Source: Rutstroemia sp. NJR-2017a BVV2 (Eukaryota > Ascomycota > Leotiomycetes > Helotiales > Rutstroemiaceae). From it: a DNA stretch of 64,000 nucleotides. Position numbers and translations under genes: made by a program. Within the stretch, counting starts at the first letter, position 1. Each line of letters opens with the position of its first letter. The notes beneath the pieces were generated by a model that was not told where the DNA came from, did no database searches, and was given only the letters and a program-made list of their open reading frames with translations. The stretch is from assembly GCA_002946415.1 (NCBI GenBank), contig NJPS01000004.1:749001-813000 (forward strand). The letters run 5' to 3'. Below, piece after piece: positions 35,781 through 46,916 of the stretch.

Positions 35781-38516
35781 AGTCCTTGTCTATGCTAGCT
35801 CTGGATAACCCAGAAAAAGTGTTATTTGAAAATTGGTATCGTCTGGATATGGCAATACGAGATGTCCTTCTGAAGTGAGTGACTGAAGGTTCGTAAAGAG
35901 CTTTTGGTAAAGGATTTGTGGCTATATAGAACGGTATTGTTGTTGCGAGGGAGAATGTAAATGGCGTCCACTCTGCATATGGTACGACGCGCCCATATGA
36001 CAACTGGGACGGCAGAGACTCGAGGAATGAGCAGTCTCTGGCATGGCTCAGTTCCGAAAATTCTTATACAGGAATGTGATACGACTACCGGAAGCGACAG
36101 ATTTGCTTCACAACCCTAAATCAAAGTTCGACATACAGTCGATGAGTCCACTTGCTACCAAAGGATTATTCATTGGAGGTTTTATTGCTAGGATGCGACT
36201 TGGTTAAGATCAATATCAAACGAGGTCGACTGATACCTCGGCAAACTGAGGGAGTTACAATTCAAAGCTAATCCGCCCAGCAGGCCAACAACTGAGTTAC
36301 CAACAATCAACTGCACTCAATATCCAGGATCCAAAAACAGCATCGACTGGACTTGGTCATGAAAAATAGTTGTCGTAAAACAGTGCTCACGTGATGCACC
36401 ATGTGGTTTGTTGACACGCCAAGACGTGCGGAAATGAATCTTTCATTCTTCGCCCTCGACGCGGTAGCAGCGAGCCGCTTAGCAGACGCGTTAATTTTGA
36501 GATCGGCGCTCTCCATAGGAAAATTAGTTGCTAGAATGTTGAAAATCATCACCGGCAAAGTTTCAATTCTGAGGCAGACAAAGGTATAATTGCTTGAGAG
36601 CTTCAGTGCCCTCCAGCACGACTCAAATGGAGCCTGCAACACAGACGGACTTTTGTTGGGCCAGAATACTCACATGGTGATTTAGTAAATCAGACGAAAG
36701 GTTATGGACCGCAATATCGCTGTCGCCAACCCCCAGGCAGAGATTCTGGAGAAGAAAGGAGCGGCTGTTTTTCATGATGTTGTCAGGACGGAAATTGTCG
36801 CTTGAAATTTCTGGACGCCCTCTTTAAGTATTCCACAATGGGTGCTATTCTCAATTCATGTGTCTTATAGCAATATTATCCTGAGATTACTTCCACTGAT
36901 TTCTCCTCGGTCTGTTTGGCGATTGCGATAGGCTTCTTGCAGCGCAGCGTCATATGTACAGTACGCCCGAGATTCGTGCAAGAATGCCGCCCGTGGCAAG
37001 TTCACGACTTCCTCGGAAAATTCATGTCTCCCGATCAATCGTGGAATTTGATGGCTTATTCACTAGACCTTGAAACAGGTGTAAAACAGCCGGTCTGAAT
37101 TGAGGAAGCAGGTCGGTTCGTGGCGTGGTTGAGAAAGCTTACTAAGCTCGACTACGCAAGGAAGACATTCTCAGTCTGCTCTCGAGAACCGCAAAACATC
37201 GCGTCGGGACTCAGGAATAGTGACTGCTACTGGGCTCGAATCCGCTTCTATTGCAAAATCCACTAGGATGTGCGACAAGCTGCCATAAACCAGAGCTAGA
37301 TCCTGAACTTATAGTATGTACAAACACGCCGACGTACCCACTATGAAGACCTCACTTGATCAATCTCTCCGCTGGCTGACATATTTGCGCGACTTTTAGA
37401 GAGATAAGCCATTGCACATGGAGATCTGGGCCTCACCAGCTTAGCAGGCACTTGCGTTGCGAGCTTCGTTCACAAACGGATCATCGTGTAGAGATTTGGT
37501 CGTGTCGTCGAGCGAAAAGGATGATCCGGACGCATTTTCCTGACATGGCGATTGGACCGGAAAAGTGGAGAACGCATCAAACCGTCCACGACAGAGCATA
37601 AGGACATTGCGCAGATTTCGTCTTTCGGACGAACTGTGAAGGGGATCATTGTGAAACTTTTGACTGTTCGTTTGGGTATGTAGTACCCGACTCCGACAAT
37701 GCGTGCGATGACGGTTGCCGCGAAGTCAACTTGGCGATTAATCTAGATATGGGTGACCTTATTCTATCCATTTGTTATTCAATGAAACCGAGAAAAACGA
37801 CGACTTTGGAACCGCATTTTCCGTGAAGCGCGGAGAGGAGCCGATCTTCAGAAAGGAGGAGCTCCACTGCAGTGAGCGTAGTAGTAGATCTAGTTCTACA
37901 TGGTTACGGTATCGAACTCAGCCGCTAGCTGCTCGAATTTAAGATCATAGAAATTGATGGGGGTTTGACATAAGAAAGTTGTATCCTGTTCCAAATAGCT
38001 TGGCACTAGGGACCGGCGTAAGATGAAAGAAAGGTATTTCACTGACATGACAATTGATTTCGAGTGTGTGATATTATGGTTTTGAGGGATAGAGAGCAAT
38101 AGGGAGCTGCAGACACTGTTGGAGTAAAAGTTGTCTTGATTAGTTAACATACAGTTGAAAAGTAAAGGGGTGGATGAGGAGGTTCGCCTAAACGGAGTTT
38201 TCCCCGATGATGTACGGAATAACCTCCGACTAAGAAGCAGCAAATGACTCTCCTGCAGATATCAAAAATAAGTCACATAGTTGATGATTTGGACTGCCGA
38301 AGTCTAGACAAATTATATTGTTGCTTGATGATCTAATTAAAGTTCCTGCCCCATTTCATCCTTTCGAAACTCAGATGTCATTTCTGATACTTTGTATACT
38401 CTCACAAATGGTCTATATTCCGCCCAAAAACAATGTTACTGTACAGGAGCTGTATAGCTAAGCAGTGTAATAGATACAGTAGTATACAATCATCACCAAG
38501 ATCTAAGATCTATGAT
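35781..38516. other. Long intergenic region, no supportable gene
   Basis: Upstream region of the giant gene and 3' side of the hydrophobin gene. Open frames of up to about 115 codons (minus strand 36307-36642 and 37896-38243) show no known protein and no splice-supported extension. No terminal repeats or transposase-like frame were found. Confidence 0.5.
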
Positions 38517-38523
38517 CTATGAT
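38501..38523. repeat. Short ATCTATG tandem repeat
   Basis: About three copies of a 7-bp unit (ATCTAAG, ATCTATG, ATCTATG) end at the stop codon of the hydrophobin gene and form its last codons in part. Confidence 0.6.
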
Positions 38524-38958
38524 CCGCTTGGGGAATTGCAGAGAAGACCTTGCTCCAACTGAAGAATTTCAAAGTTAGTATCGATCATGAGTAAAAGTTG
38601 CAATCGTGAAGACTTACAATAGGAATGTAGCAGCACATGTCAATTTTGCCAACGGTGGCACAGATGGAGCTGAAGTCTTCGATGTCGGTAGGGACAGATG
38701 GAGCTGTTCATTTTATGTATTAGCTTCGGAGTTGAGTAGAGGGAAAGATAGAAGGGTGGATTGGGTGAGTGGTGTGAGGTGAAACATGGAAGACTTACGT
38801 GTCTCGCAGTCGAGATCAGCTATGCCGAGGACGTCAACATCACAGCACTGAGGAGTGCCAGCGCTGCAGAGACCGACTTGGCGCGTAGTAAGGGTTGCGG
38901 GCATGGCGAGTGTGGAGGTGATGAGAGCCGTGAAGGCGATGATTGTTGGGAAGATCAT
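38517..38958 (-). CDS. Class II hydrophobin
   Basis: Predicted 95-residue secreted amphipathic protein that coats aerial structures and interfaces. Three exons: 38799-38958, 38618-38703 and 38517-38558, introns 95 and 59 bp with phases that join. Signal peptide MIFPTIIAFTALITSTLAMP. All eight cysteines are present in the class II order: C, CC (CDVDVLGIADLDC), C, CC, C. Spacings between Cys 3-4, 4-5, 5-6 and 7-8 are 11, 16, 8 and 10 residues, which match the family. The first spacing is 6 residues instead of the usual 9-10. The last exon is only 42 bp (LEQGLLCNSPSGS). Assignment rests on the full Cys pattern and small size. Confidence 0.92.
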
Positions 38959-40967
38959 TTTGAAGGTTATGTGAAGACTTTTGGTTTAATGATTGAAGTG
39001 ATGATGAGTAGCTGTGTTGTAGAGTAAATTGTGATGATTATGATGATGATGGAACTGAGTGTAAACTTCAGGACAGTCTCCTCATCTTATACTTTTTCCT
39101 GGGCTCGTTTTCTCCCTTCCATTCAATGTGACCATGGATCAGTACTTGCTTTCCCTCGTGCATGATGTCAAATGGATATATTCTTCCCGTTAAGAAGCTG
39201 GACTAGATGCCATATCATCATCATTTGGTGCTAAAGACCAAGTAGTCTTCAGGAGACGATAGTAAGCTCCGTTAAATTCTGGAAATTTGCCTGTCGATCG
39301 CGAAGCCGTGCCTCTTATGCAAACGTTGATATAGAGTCAAGTAACATGGCGACCAATCCCCGGGAGGAGGAATCCGTCCCTGAGATAGGGTATCACAGCG
39401 CTCGCCACGTACCGAGTTCCGTCTCAGCTATCCAGGGATAAGAGGAAGTTTTTGGCGCAGAACGATCAGCAAGTTGCATCTCACCCTGCTTCTGGGAAGA
39501 AGCAGAGACTCGAAGTCCGAAAATGTATGACTTGGCGGTAGAGTTTGGGGTCATCCCGCCCCCGGCCTATAAGCTTAACTTAGACAACCTGTCAGTTTGC
39601 CGGTAGCGAAGCGATAGTCAGGGCGAATCGCCTGAAGAATTCCTATGAGCCCCGTATATTCCCATAGAATTCTGTGGTGCTCGACGATCAGTGGTGGCTT
39701 TGAACGAAGCCACAAACAAACCTGCCAACAAGTTGGCCTCATACTTACCGGACATATCATACCTGCCAGGCAATCTCAGACCCACACGATATCAGATAAT
39801 CAGACCCCCCAAAAGTATCATGGTCTAGATGGGCACAGCCATTGCATGGACCCTTCAAGTAACACCGTATGCAAGGTGAACCGAAGAACCTCGAAGTAGG
39901 AAGCATCCTACAGTAGGTATGATGCAAAGAAGAGCCCCAATACCACCTCAGCATATTGGTATGGCAAAGTAATCTTACCACACCATGCGTTCGTCAAGCC
40001 TCGAAGAAAGCTTGGATACTTACAATCCCAGTCGACAAGTGGCGAAAACCGGTTCCCCATGCAGACCGACGTCAACTCCTTTCAGACAAGGACCTCTTTG
40101 GGCGTTCCATTGGACAATTCCAAGGGAAATAAAAGAATGCGAAAGGGAACTCTGCCCGAGCGATTGACATGGTTCCCCTTAACTAGCGTAGAAATTTCTT
40201 GATAATGGGTCTGGCATGTTGATCATTACCCTGAATGAGCTATATTGTCCGATTTAAAGCTCCGTCATCGCATCCGGGGTAGAAACTTCAACCGTTTAGA
40301 ATCTGACATGTTGGCACATCCGTGCGGCAAGGAAGTTCTTAACGGTTTGCTAATATTAGACTTCCGGGAACATTGGACGACAGGATACAGTATGTTGACG
40401 TCGGACTGGATTTCAACAAGTGTTGTTTGTGGCTTTGGACAAAGTAAAGTTGGGAGTTGGCAAACAATAATGCTCGCTGTGATTGGTGTAATCTGATTAG
40501 ACATGCGGGTGTGTTCCTATAGACTTTTCGTTAGGGACATGTGCTGTAATTACTTTGTTCACCCCTACCTCCTTACTATCAACCACTCTATGATGCGCCC
40601 GCATGGTCCCACGTTGCGAACTGCAGGACATCCTGATATCTCATGCTCAATTCAGATAATTGGTACGTTCTCCAGAGGACACCAAAATTATTTGAGATTC
40701 TGCATCTGCAGCAGCAAACCACAAAATATACAATACCTTATGGATTCTCGAGACATGCAGTTAATGTGTCTGTCACATGGGCAAAATTGTGGCTTTTGGC
40801 TTATCTGAATCAGCGCATCGCATCGATGTCGTCGGAATCCGAACGTTTGGTGAGCTGACATCTTTCAATTAACTCCAACAAGGCCAACTTGAGTACTCGA
40901 TATCATCATCAAGCTTCCAAAGGACGACAAGAAGATACGCCTACACATATCTTCGCCTTGATTGACC
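38959..40967. other. Intergenic between divergent genes, no supportable gene
   Basis: Upstream of the hydrophobin and of the F-box-like gene. Only short open frames up to about 100 codons on both strands, none recognisable. Confidence 0.5.
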
Positions 40968-42092
40968 ATGGACCCATTTCCAACTCTTCCACCTCAGATA
41001 TTGTTGGATATCGTCAAATTGTTACCTGATTTCCCCGCTTTACAAGCCCTTCTACATTCATCTCCAGCTGTTGCAAGAATATTTGAAGAGTGCGGTAATG
41101 AGATTGTTGATGCCATCGCACTTCGAAGTCTTTCTTTGACTATGTACAATCTATTACAACAAACGAAATCACTCTTCAACGAGACCGGGTATCCTATACT
41201 TCTATACACACTTGGAGCGGAAGATGAACAGCGTAGGATAACATCAGCGCATGCTTCTCCACCCTCTCTTCGCCGTCTTGTTAGCGCGGCAAGCAATATT
41301 CAGCATTTGAGTTATTGTTGCTTGCAATCATACTTAGACCGTGTCTCCACACTAAAACCAGCTCATCCTCGCGAGCCGCGAATCAGGTTTCAATATTACG
41401 CTCCTACTCATTACGATCCACAACTGGCTGGCTCTATGTATGAGCCAGGGGACACGGGTCCTCCCTCATGGGTTGAATGGCAGCGTGTCCTTCGTGCTCT
41501 ATGGTGTATTCAAATTGACCTCGAGTTGCGAAGATCAGCGGGTTCTGAAACTGATCCATCACACCATGCACTAGATGCACTTCGCTACTTCCAGGAACAT
41601 GTCCCACGTTGGATAGAAGACGAAATGGAATGCGCAAAGGATTATCTCCTAGAAGCATCAGAAATGCCATCTCTACCTCTTAATGGGCATGTTTTCTTTA
41701 GACCACTGCGTGTTTTAAATCCACCATTTCAACGCTTCTCTGCCCTCCCGTGGCCCTCCTGCCAGCCTCTAAATGGCGAGATAGCCAGAGCCTGGGACCA
41801 AGCACCTGAAGCTTTAGAGCATCGATCTCCAGCTGGAATCTTGTACATAGCACTATGTCGTCGCGGGCCTGGGGATCCGATAGATATATTAGGGGGGAAG
41901 ACGTGGAAATCATATCGTTGGCTGGGGTTTGGTATATGGGATCTTCAGCGGATGTGCAAACTGGGGTTGCTTAAGATCCCCAAAGCAGCCCCAGAGCTTC
42001 CTAATGAGCTTGGAAGTGTTCCTTCTCCGATGAGAAATGTCTCGTTGGATTTTTTGAAGTTTACCTGGATGAGCATCTTCGCAAGCGAATGA
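40968..42092 (+). CDS. F-box-like hypothetical protein
   Basis: Single-exon 374-residue protein. The N-terminus (FPTLPPQILLDIVKLLPDFPALQALLHSSPAVARIF) has the layout of a fungal F-box-like motif, with a Leu-Pro start and spaced hydrophobics. The rest is a helical region without known domain, seen in many uncharacterised fungal F-box-like families (for example FQYYAPTHYDPQ, WRALWCIQIDLELRR-like segment and a Trp-rich C-terminus). If the F-box is real it would link a substrate to an SCF ubiquitin ligase; this is inference. The ATG at 40968 lies in a good context (ACCATGG). No signal peptide or membrane segment. Confidence 0.82.
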   Translation: MDPFPTLPPQILLDIVKLLPDFPALQALLHSSPAVARIFEECGNEIVDAIALRSLSLTMYNLLQQTKSLFNETGYPILLYTLGAEDEQRRITSAHASPPSLRRLVSAASNIQHLSYCCLQSYLDRVSTLKPAHPREPRIRFQYYAPTHYDPQLAGSMYEPGDTGPPSWVEWQRVLRALWCIQIDLELRRSAGSETDPSHHALDALRYFQEHVPRWIEDEMECAKDYLLEASEMPSLPLNGHVFFRPLRVLNPPFQRFSALPWPSCQPLNGEIARAWDQAPEALEHRSPAGILYIALCRRGPGDPIDILGGKTWKSYRWLGFGIWDLQRMCKLGLLKIPKAAPELPNELGSVPSPMRNVSLDFLKFTWMSIFASE

Positions 42093-42318
42093 TTTGTTCA
42101 GCCTAGAGTCTGGTGGGAATGGATATGCGACTATATTGGGTTGATCAAAAGAGAGGATATGATTTATTCAGAAAACGATTCACTTTGTTCAGCTAGATAT
42201 ACAGAAGTCCTGTATTGACGCGCTTTCAAACTTCCGATTTACAGAATAGGCGATCAGATGTGGCCCTAATGCCTTCTTTGCTAGGTGCGCCCAAGGCACC
42301 GTAAGATCTTTACATAGG
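42093..42318. other. Short spacer between converging genes
   Basis: 3' ends of the F-box-like gene and of the Cys-repeat gene. Nothing else seen. Confidence 0.5.
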
Positions 42319-45300
42319 TCAACGAGGTGGCTTTATCCCACCCCCCGCACCGAAATCAGTTCCTCCATTAAGAGTGGAGGAGCCACAAAGTTGGTAATTT
42401 TTGAAGTTCGACAAACATACCATACCCGCACCCGAAAATGTATTCTCCGCCGGCAAAGGCTGACTGGGTCGGAAGAACGCGTCGCCCGCGTTGCAACCTA
42501 GAGCATTGTTGGAGACCCAGCTCTGAACAAAGCTTTTGGGGAAGCAGTAACCGTCCGGGAATGAGCCAGAGCCTGATTGCTTTGCCAATACCAAAAAGCA
42601 GTTGTTGTGAGATGCAAGACGCCACCACTAAAAAGCGGGAGTTAGTAAATTCCTTGTAGCAGATTACGGGGAAAGTTTTGAGCGATAGAAAGCTCTCCTC
42701 TCAGCAGAGGACGCAATACAGAGATAGGGTGCCGAGGAGACTTGGAATAGGTTAGTGGAGGAATGAAATGCTTAATCCCTTACATCTGTGAACCCTGCTG
42801 GACTGCTTCCAGAATCTATGAAGTTGTTGTCGCTATCTTGTGTACAAATAGGGTCTTTCAGTCCGTTCACTTTATCTGTGAGAATGGCTAAACAATCTTG
42901 GTCGCACGATTGCGGCGGCGGAGGTGGTGGTGGTGGTGGACTTGTGTTCTGTACCAAGCATGTACATCCCACTTGTGGCCCAGCCTGGCACGTTCCGAAT
43001 GCGCTTCCCGCGCCCACCTGGGTACCCTGACAACCATTGATATTGCAAGATGCAGGTGCAGTACAAAACCCAGGAGTTGCTGCATCTGGCACACAAGAAC
43101 AGCCTTGGTGGGTTCCACCTTGGCAGACCCCTAGGTGACTCGACGGATTGATTACTTTCCCTTCACAGCCAGCAAATTCGCATGGACCGAGGGGACCGCA
43201 GAATCCAGGAGTGCTAGAGGATGCAATACATTTACATCCTCTGAAGTTTCCTTGACAGGTCGCTACTCCTCCGCTGATGGAGCCGGCACACCCGTTAAGC
43301 TCACAAGATTTCTGCTCTCCACAAAATCCAGGTGTAGCGGAAGAAGCAATGCATTTGCATCCTCGGAAATTCCCCTGGCAAGTCGCTACGCCATTGGTGT
43401 CTGTTCCGGCGCAGCCGTTGAGCTCACAGGATTTCTGCTGCCCGCAAAACCCAGGTGTTGCTGACGAAGCAATGCATTTGCATCCCTTGAAGTTATTTTG
43501 GCAGGTTGCAACACCGTTCGTATCGGTGCCGTCACAACCGTTGAGCTCACACGACTTCTGTTCGCCGCAAAAACCTGGCGTAGCCGACGAAGGAGTGCAC
43601 TTACATCCTTTGAAGTTCCCCTGGCAGGTTGCGATCCCGTTACTATCGGTTCCAGCACAGCCATTAAGTTCGCAGGGCTTTTCTTCACCACAGAACCCTG
43701 GGGTTGCCGAAGATGCTAGGCATGTGCATCCAGCAAAGTTACCCTTACAAGTCGCCTGGCCATTCACGTCTGTCCCCACGCACCCACCAGCCTCACAAGG
43801 TTGAGGAGTGCCGCAAAAGCCCGGTGTAGACGCGTCAGCTACACATGGGCAGCCAGCAAAAGCCACACCACTCGACGCACAAGTGCCTTTTCCCTTTGCG
43901 AATGTGCCTTTGCAGAGGCCGGTCTTACAAGTTGGGCCTGGTAGTGAGCATCCTCCATTATCACCATCGTTCCCATCCTCGGGGTCTATGGTAGGACATG
44001 CTGAAGCAGTAGTGGTGGTTTCTGTTGCCGTCACCGAGCATCCGGTGACACTGAACGAACTTGTCGTACTGCAGCTTGTTGATGTTCCATCAATCAAATC
44101 ACATGATACAAAGAAGTCTGTGACTGTGGCCGTAGAGCACTTGGAGCTTGAGGTTGAAGTACTGGTAATAGTTGCTGGATCTACACCTTCTGGAAAACAC
44201 AACCCGATTGCGCAGGGTATGCAAATTGGAAGTGGAGGCACAACGCAAGGAATCGGTGGTGGAGGGGGACCAGTTCCTGGAGGAAAACAGAGACCTGTTA
44301 AACAAGGTATACATATTGGCAGAGGAGGAACTACGCATGGTATCAGATGATCATCACCGCTTGAAGTAGTCGTGCTTGGCGGCTTTCCTGGGTTGGATAC
44401 AGGTGGAGGCGTAATAGTTGACGAGCCCACCACTGTGGTACCAGGAGGAATCGCAGTTAGAGACTGAGATTTCGAGGTAGTAAATGGAGGGACAACTATG
44501 GTGTTCGGCGAGATAGTTGTTAAAGAGCCACCGGAGAGCGTTGATGTAAGTGGAGGGATTACGAGTGTCACAGATTGTGGACTCGAGGTACTGGAGGGTG
44601 GGACAACTAGGGTACTGCCTGATATGATTGTGGTTGATCCGTCTGGAAGAGTTAAAGTCGATGGAGGTATTATGATTGTCGTAGACTGAGGGGCTGAGGT
44701 AGTCTGAGGTGGTGCAAGTATTGTACTAGCTGGAATGGTGGTAAGTGATCCGTCTGGAAGAGTTGATACCGAAGGCGGAATTGTTGTAAAGGACTGAGAG
44801 GTTGGAGATGATGAGATAACCTCAGTGGTACTTCTCAAAGTTGTAAGCGATCCATTCGGTAATGTCGATATCGAAGGAGGTATTGCTGTTGGTGACTGGG
44901 AGCCAGAGGCCTGTGAGGTTGGCGTAAGAATCCCCGTACTACCCTTTACTGTAGTCGAAGAGCCACCAGGAGGGATAGATTTCGAGGGTGGAAGATTTGT
45001 TAGCGGTAGTGACTCGGATGAGACTGGTAGGATCGTTTTTGTGCTCTCAGGTATGATTGTGATTGAGCCATTAGGAAGAGTTGACGTAGATTGAGGGATT
45101 ACACTAATGCTTTCAGACCCAGATGAACTGAGCGGAATAGTCTTGGTACTTGCGGGGTGCGTTACTACCGATCCATCCGGCAGCGTCTCGGTGGAAGCTA
45201 ATATTATGCTCAACGACTCGCTAGCTGGTCTAGACGCGGATCCCTTCGTCGATCCAGAGTTTCCGGGTAGAGTACTTGTCAGGCCTGGAAAAGTCGTAAC

Positions 45301-45888
45301 AGAGCCGTCCGGCAAGGTTGATACAGAGGGCGGAAATGTTGTCAACGACGCAACTTGGGATCTTGAAGGCCCTGGAAAAGTGAAGGTTTGCCCTAGAGTG
45401 GTAACGGTTGTAGGTGCTGATACTTGAGGTATCGAAAATATCGCTGTTCCCGAGATGATGAGGAAAGATCCACTGGATATTACAATGCCCCCGTCTGGCT
45501 CAGTGAAAGTCTTGGGAACATCCCCAGGCAAACCACATGATAACACTGGAGGGGATATCGTCGCTATCGGGATACAGCCACCAACATCGTCACAAAATGT
45601 GCCGATGGGACAACAACCGTCCAAGCAACAAAATGTGCCTTTCTGCGTTAGTTGAAGTTCACGAATGCTTGGGATAACGAGGCTCTTACCTAGACCACAA
45701 AGATTGTGTCTTCCACCAGAGATCCCACAACAAGTATCCCCATACGAATCAGCTCCGCAACGGTCTTCGCACCAGTATTCCCAAGGTACAGCACATCTTG
45801 AATCTCCAGTTTCGTTGTATGCCTTTGATATTCCGAGAAAAATGGTCACGACAATCAAGCTACTCAAGCGGTACCCCATATTGACCAT
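42319..45888 (-). CDS. Secreted Cys-repeat protein with Ser/Thr/Pro-rich stalk
   Basis: Predicted 1,120 residues in three exons (45690-45888, 42784-45638, 42319-42627). The layout is a signal peptide (YRLSSLIVVTIFLGISKA), a Cys-rich head (WEYWCEDRCGADSYGDTCCG, CCLDGCCPIGTFCDD), and then a stalk of about eight units built on STLP(D/N)GS with IPPS spacers. Next come two copies of PPLPICIPCxxGLCFP and eight tandem Cys-rich units of about 37 residues. The final part contains a poly-Pro run, CDQDC, and a Cys-containing globular tail (DGYCFPKSFVQSWVSNNALG). Intron 42628-42783 has a CTAAC branch site and joins in frame. The first intron is best set at 45639-45689 (51 bp), since a 47-bp version with a CAG acceptor breaks the frame. 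No membrane anchor is seen. Probably wall-associated; family unknown to me. Confidence 0.85.
42950..43935 (-). repeat. Eight tandem Cys-rich units of about 37 residues
   Basis: Units follow C-(E/K/N)-x2-(G)C-x-G-T-x...A-T-C-x-(G/N)-N-F-x-G-C-x-C-x2-S-(S/A)-x-T-P-G-F-C-G. The four central copies (with CELNGC) are nearly identical at protein level; outer copies are more diverged. Six Cys per unit at fixed spacing suggests disulfide-locked small modules. Confidence 0.92.
44380..45460 (-). repeat. Ser/Thr/Pro-rich stalk repeats
   Basis: About eight degenerate units of roughly 30-35 residues, each centred on TLPDGS or TLPNGS followed by Thr/Ser-rich sequence and IPPS. Such regions are usually heavily O-mannosylated in fungi. 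Confidence 0.85.
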
Positions 45889-46916
45889 TAAATCTGTTTG
45901 AGGATCTAATTCAGACCAGAGCGAGACTATTCTATAACTTTGGAAATGCAAGGCGAGTCTGGCAGCATTCCGAAATATGCAGGGACCCCGGAGAATACTC
46001 TATGCTGGAGGTCTCATCTAATCAGACATACATCTAGAGGCTTTTCTGTGTTTTTTCCATTACCCCGCATCTAGGTGGCCTACGTATGACTTTTTCTATC
46101 GTGTTATACTCAGCTTGTTGTTACCCTATGACTGCTGTTTATTTGATCCAGGTTATTGCTTGTGGTAGCCTATCGCAGTCGTTAGTCCATGTCATTCAGT
46201 AGCAATTCCAGTGACAACAAGCGGTGTCAACGATATGGCTCCATGCTGGACGTCTCACCTAATCAAATATGCGTCGAGAGGCTTTATTATTTCCTACAAT
46301 ATCCCCGCATCTATATGGCCTGTCCATGAAATTTTCTGTTGTGTTTAAGATGTTGGCCTTGTCAGCACGCCGCGACTGGGCTGCTTACGTATTTGCGTGC
46401 CGTTTGTGGTGGCCTATCAGATTGGTTAAATCCACCTCATTTAGTAATACTACCGGTTACAACAAGCTGCATTAAGGGATGGCTTGATTACCATAGTCGG
46501 TCGCGACTTTTGCTGAGGCATCTGATCTTTTCTTGGCGACTAACGGAAAAGGCTGAGTGTAGCATGACTATCTTAGAAAGATGTCTCAATAATACTCGGC
46601 TTTCAGACGGAAGTTGACATCGTGCTGGATCTGCCTTTCAGCGTGCTTCTAATCGAACTTTTGTTACGTCTTGAGGTCGTCTGTTTACTTTCCCAACCTA
46701 CAAGAAACTTAAACACTCCTATCTCTCTTCGTTCTTACGAACAACTATCTAACCAATCACTTGTTCCGCAAGTTACGCTCTCAAGTTCCTTGTGTAGTTC
46801 ACAAAAATTCCACGATGGTACGTCATGAGTTGCTCTCTGCTCTGCGGCTCTGCCCTTCAAGCGATACAATGAGCTCAAATTCACAGCACACAGACATGAT
46901 CTAACACAATACTTAG
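45889..46916. other. Intergenic between divergent genes, holding a diverged duplication
   Basis: Promoter side of the Cys-repeat gene and of the membrane-protein gene. Contains two diverged copies of a roughly 235-bp sequence. Confidence 0.6.
46001..46475. repeat. Two diverged direct copies of a ~235-bp sequence
   Basis: Copy A (about 46001-46230) and copy B (about 46241-46475) share ATGCTGGA(G/C)GTCTCA(T/C)CTAATCA, GAGGCTTT, CCCCGCATCTA, TTGTGGT(A/G)GCCTATC and ACAACAAGC in the same order. They are clearly homologous but strongly diverged, with differences that are not only C-to-T/G-to-A. No coding capacity or terminal repeats seen. Confidence 0.75.

Noticed and set aside
36307..36642. 111-codon minus-strand frame
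   Set aside because: No known domain, no splice partner and no homologous pattern recognised.
37896..38243. 115-codon minus-strand frame
   Set aside because: Composition not coding-like, no domain recognised; lies between two real genes with no supporting signal.
43277..45427. Plus-strand open frames opposite the Cys-repeat gene
   Set aside because: They follow the repeat period of the sense gene and have no recognisable domain; shadows.
45643..45689. 47-bp intron with CAG acceptor in the Cys-repeat gene
   Set aside because: Its removal shifts the frame and destroys the Cys-rich head; the 51-bp choice keeps it.
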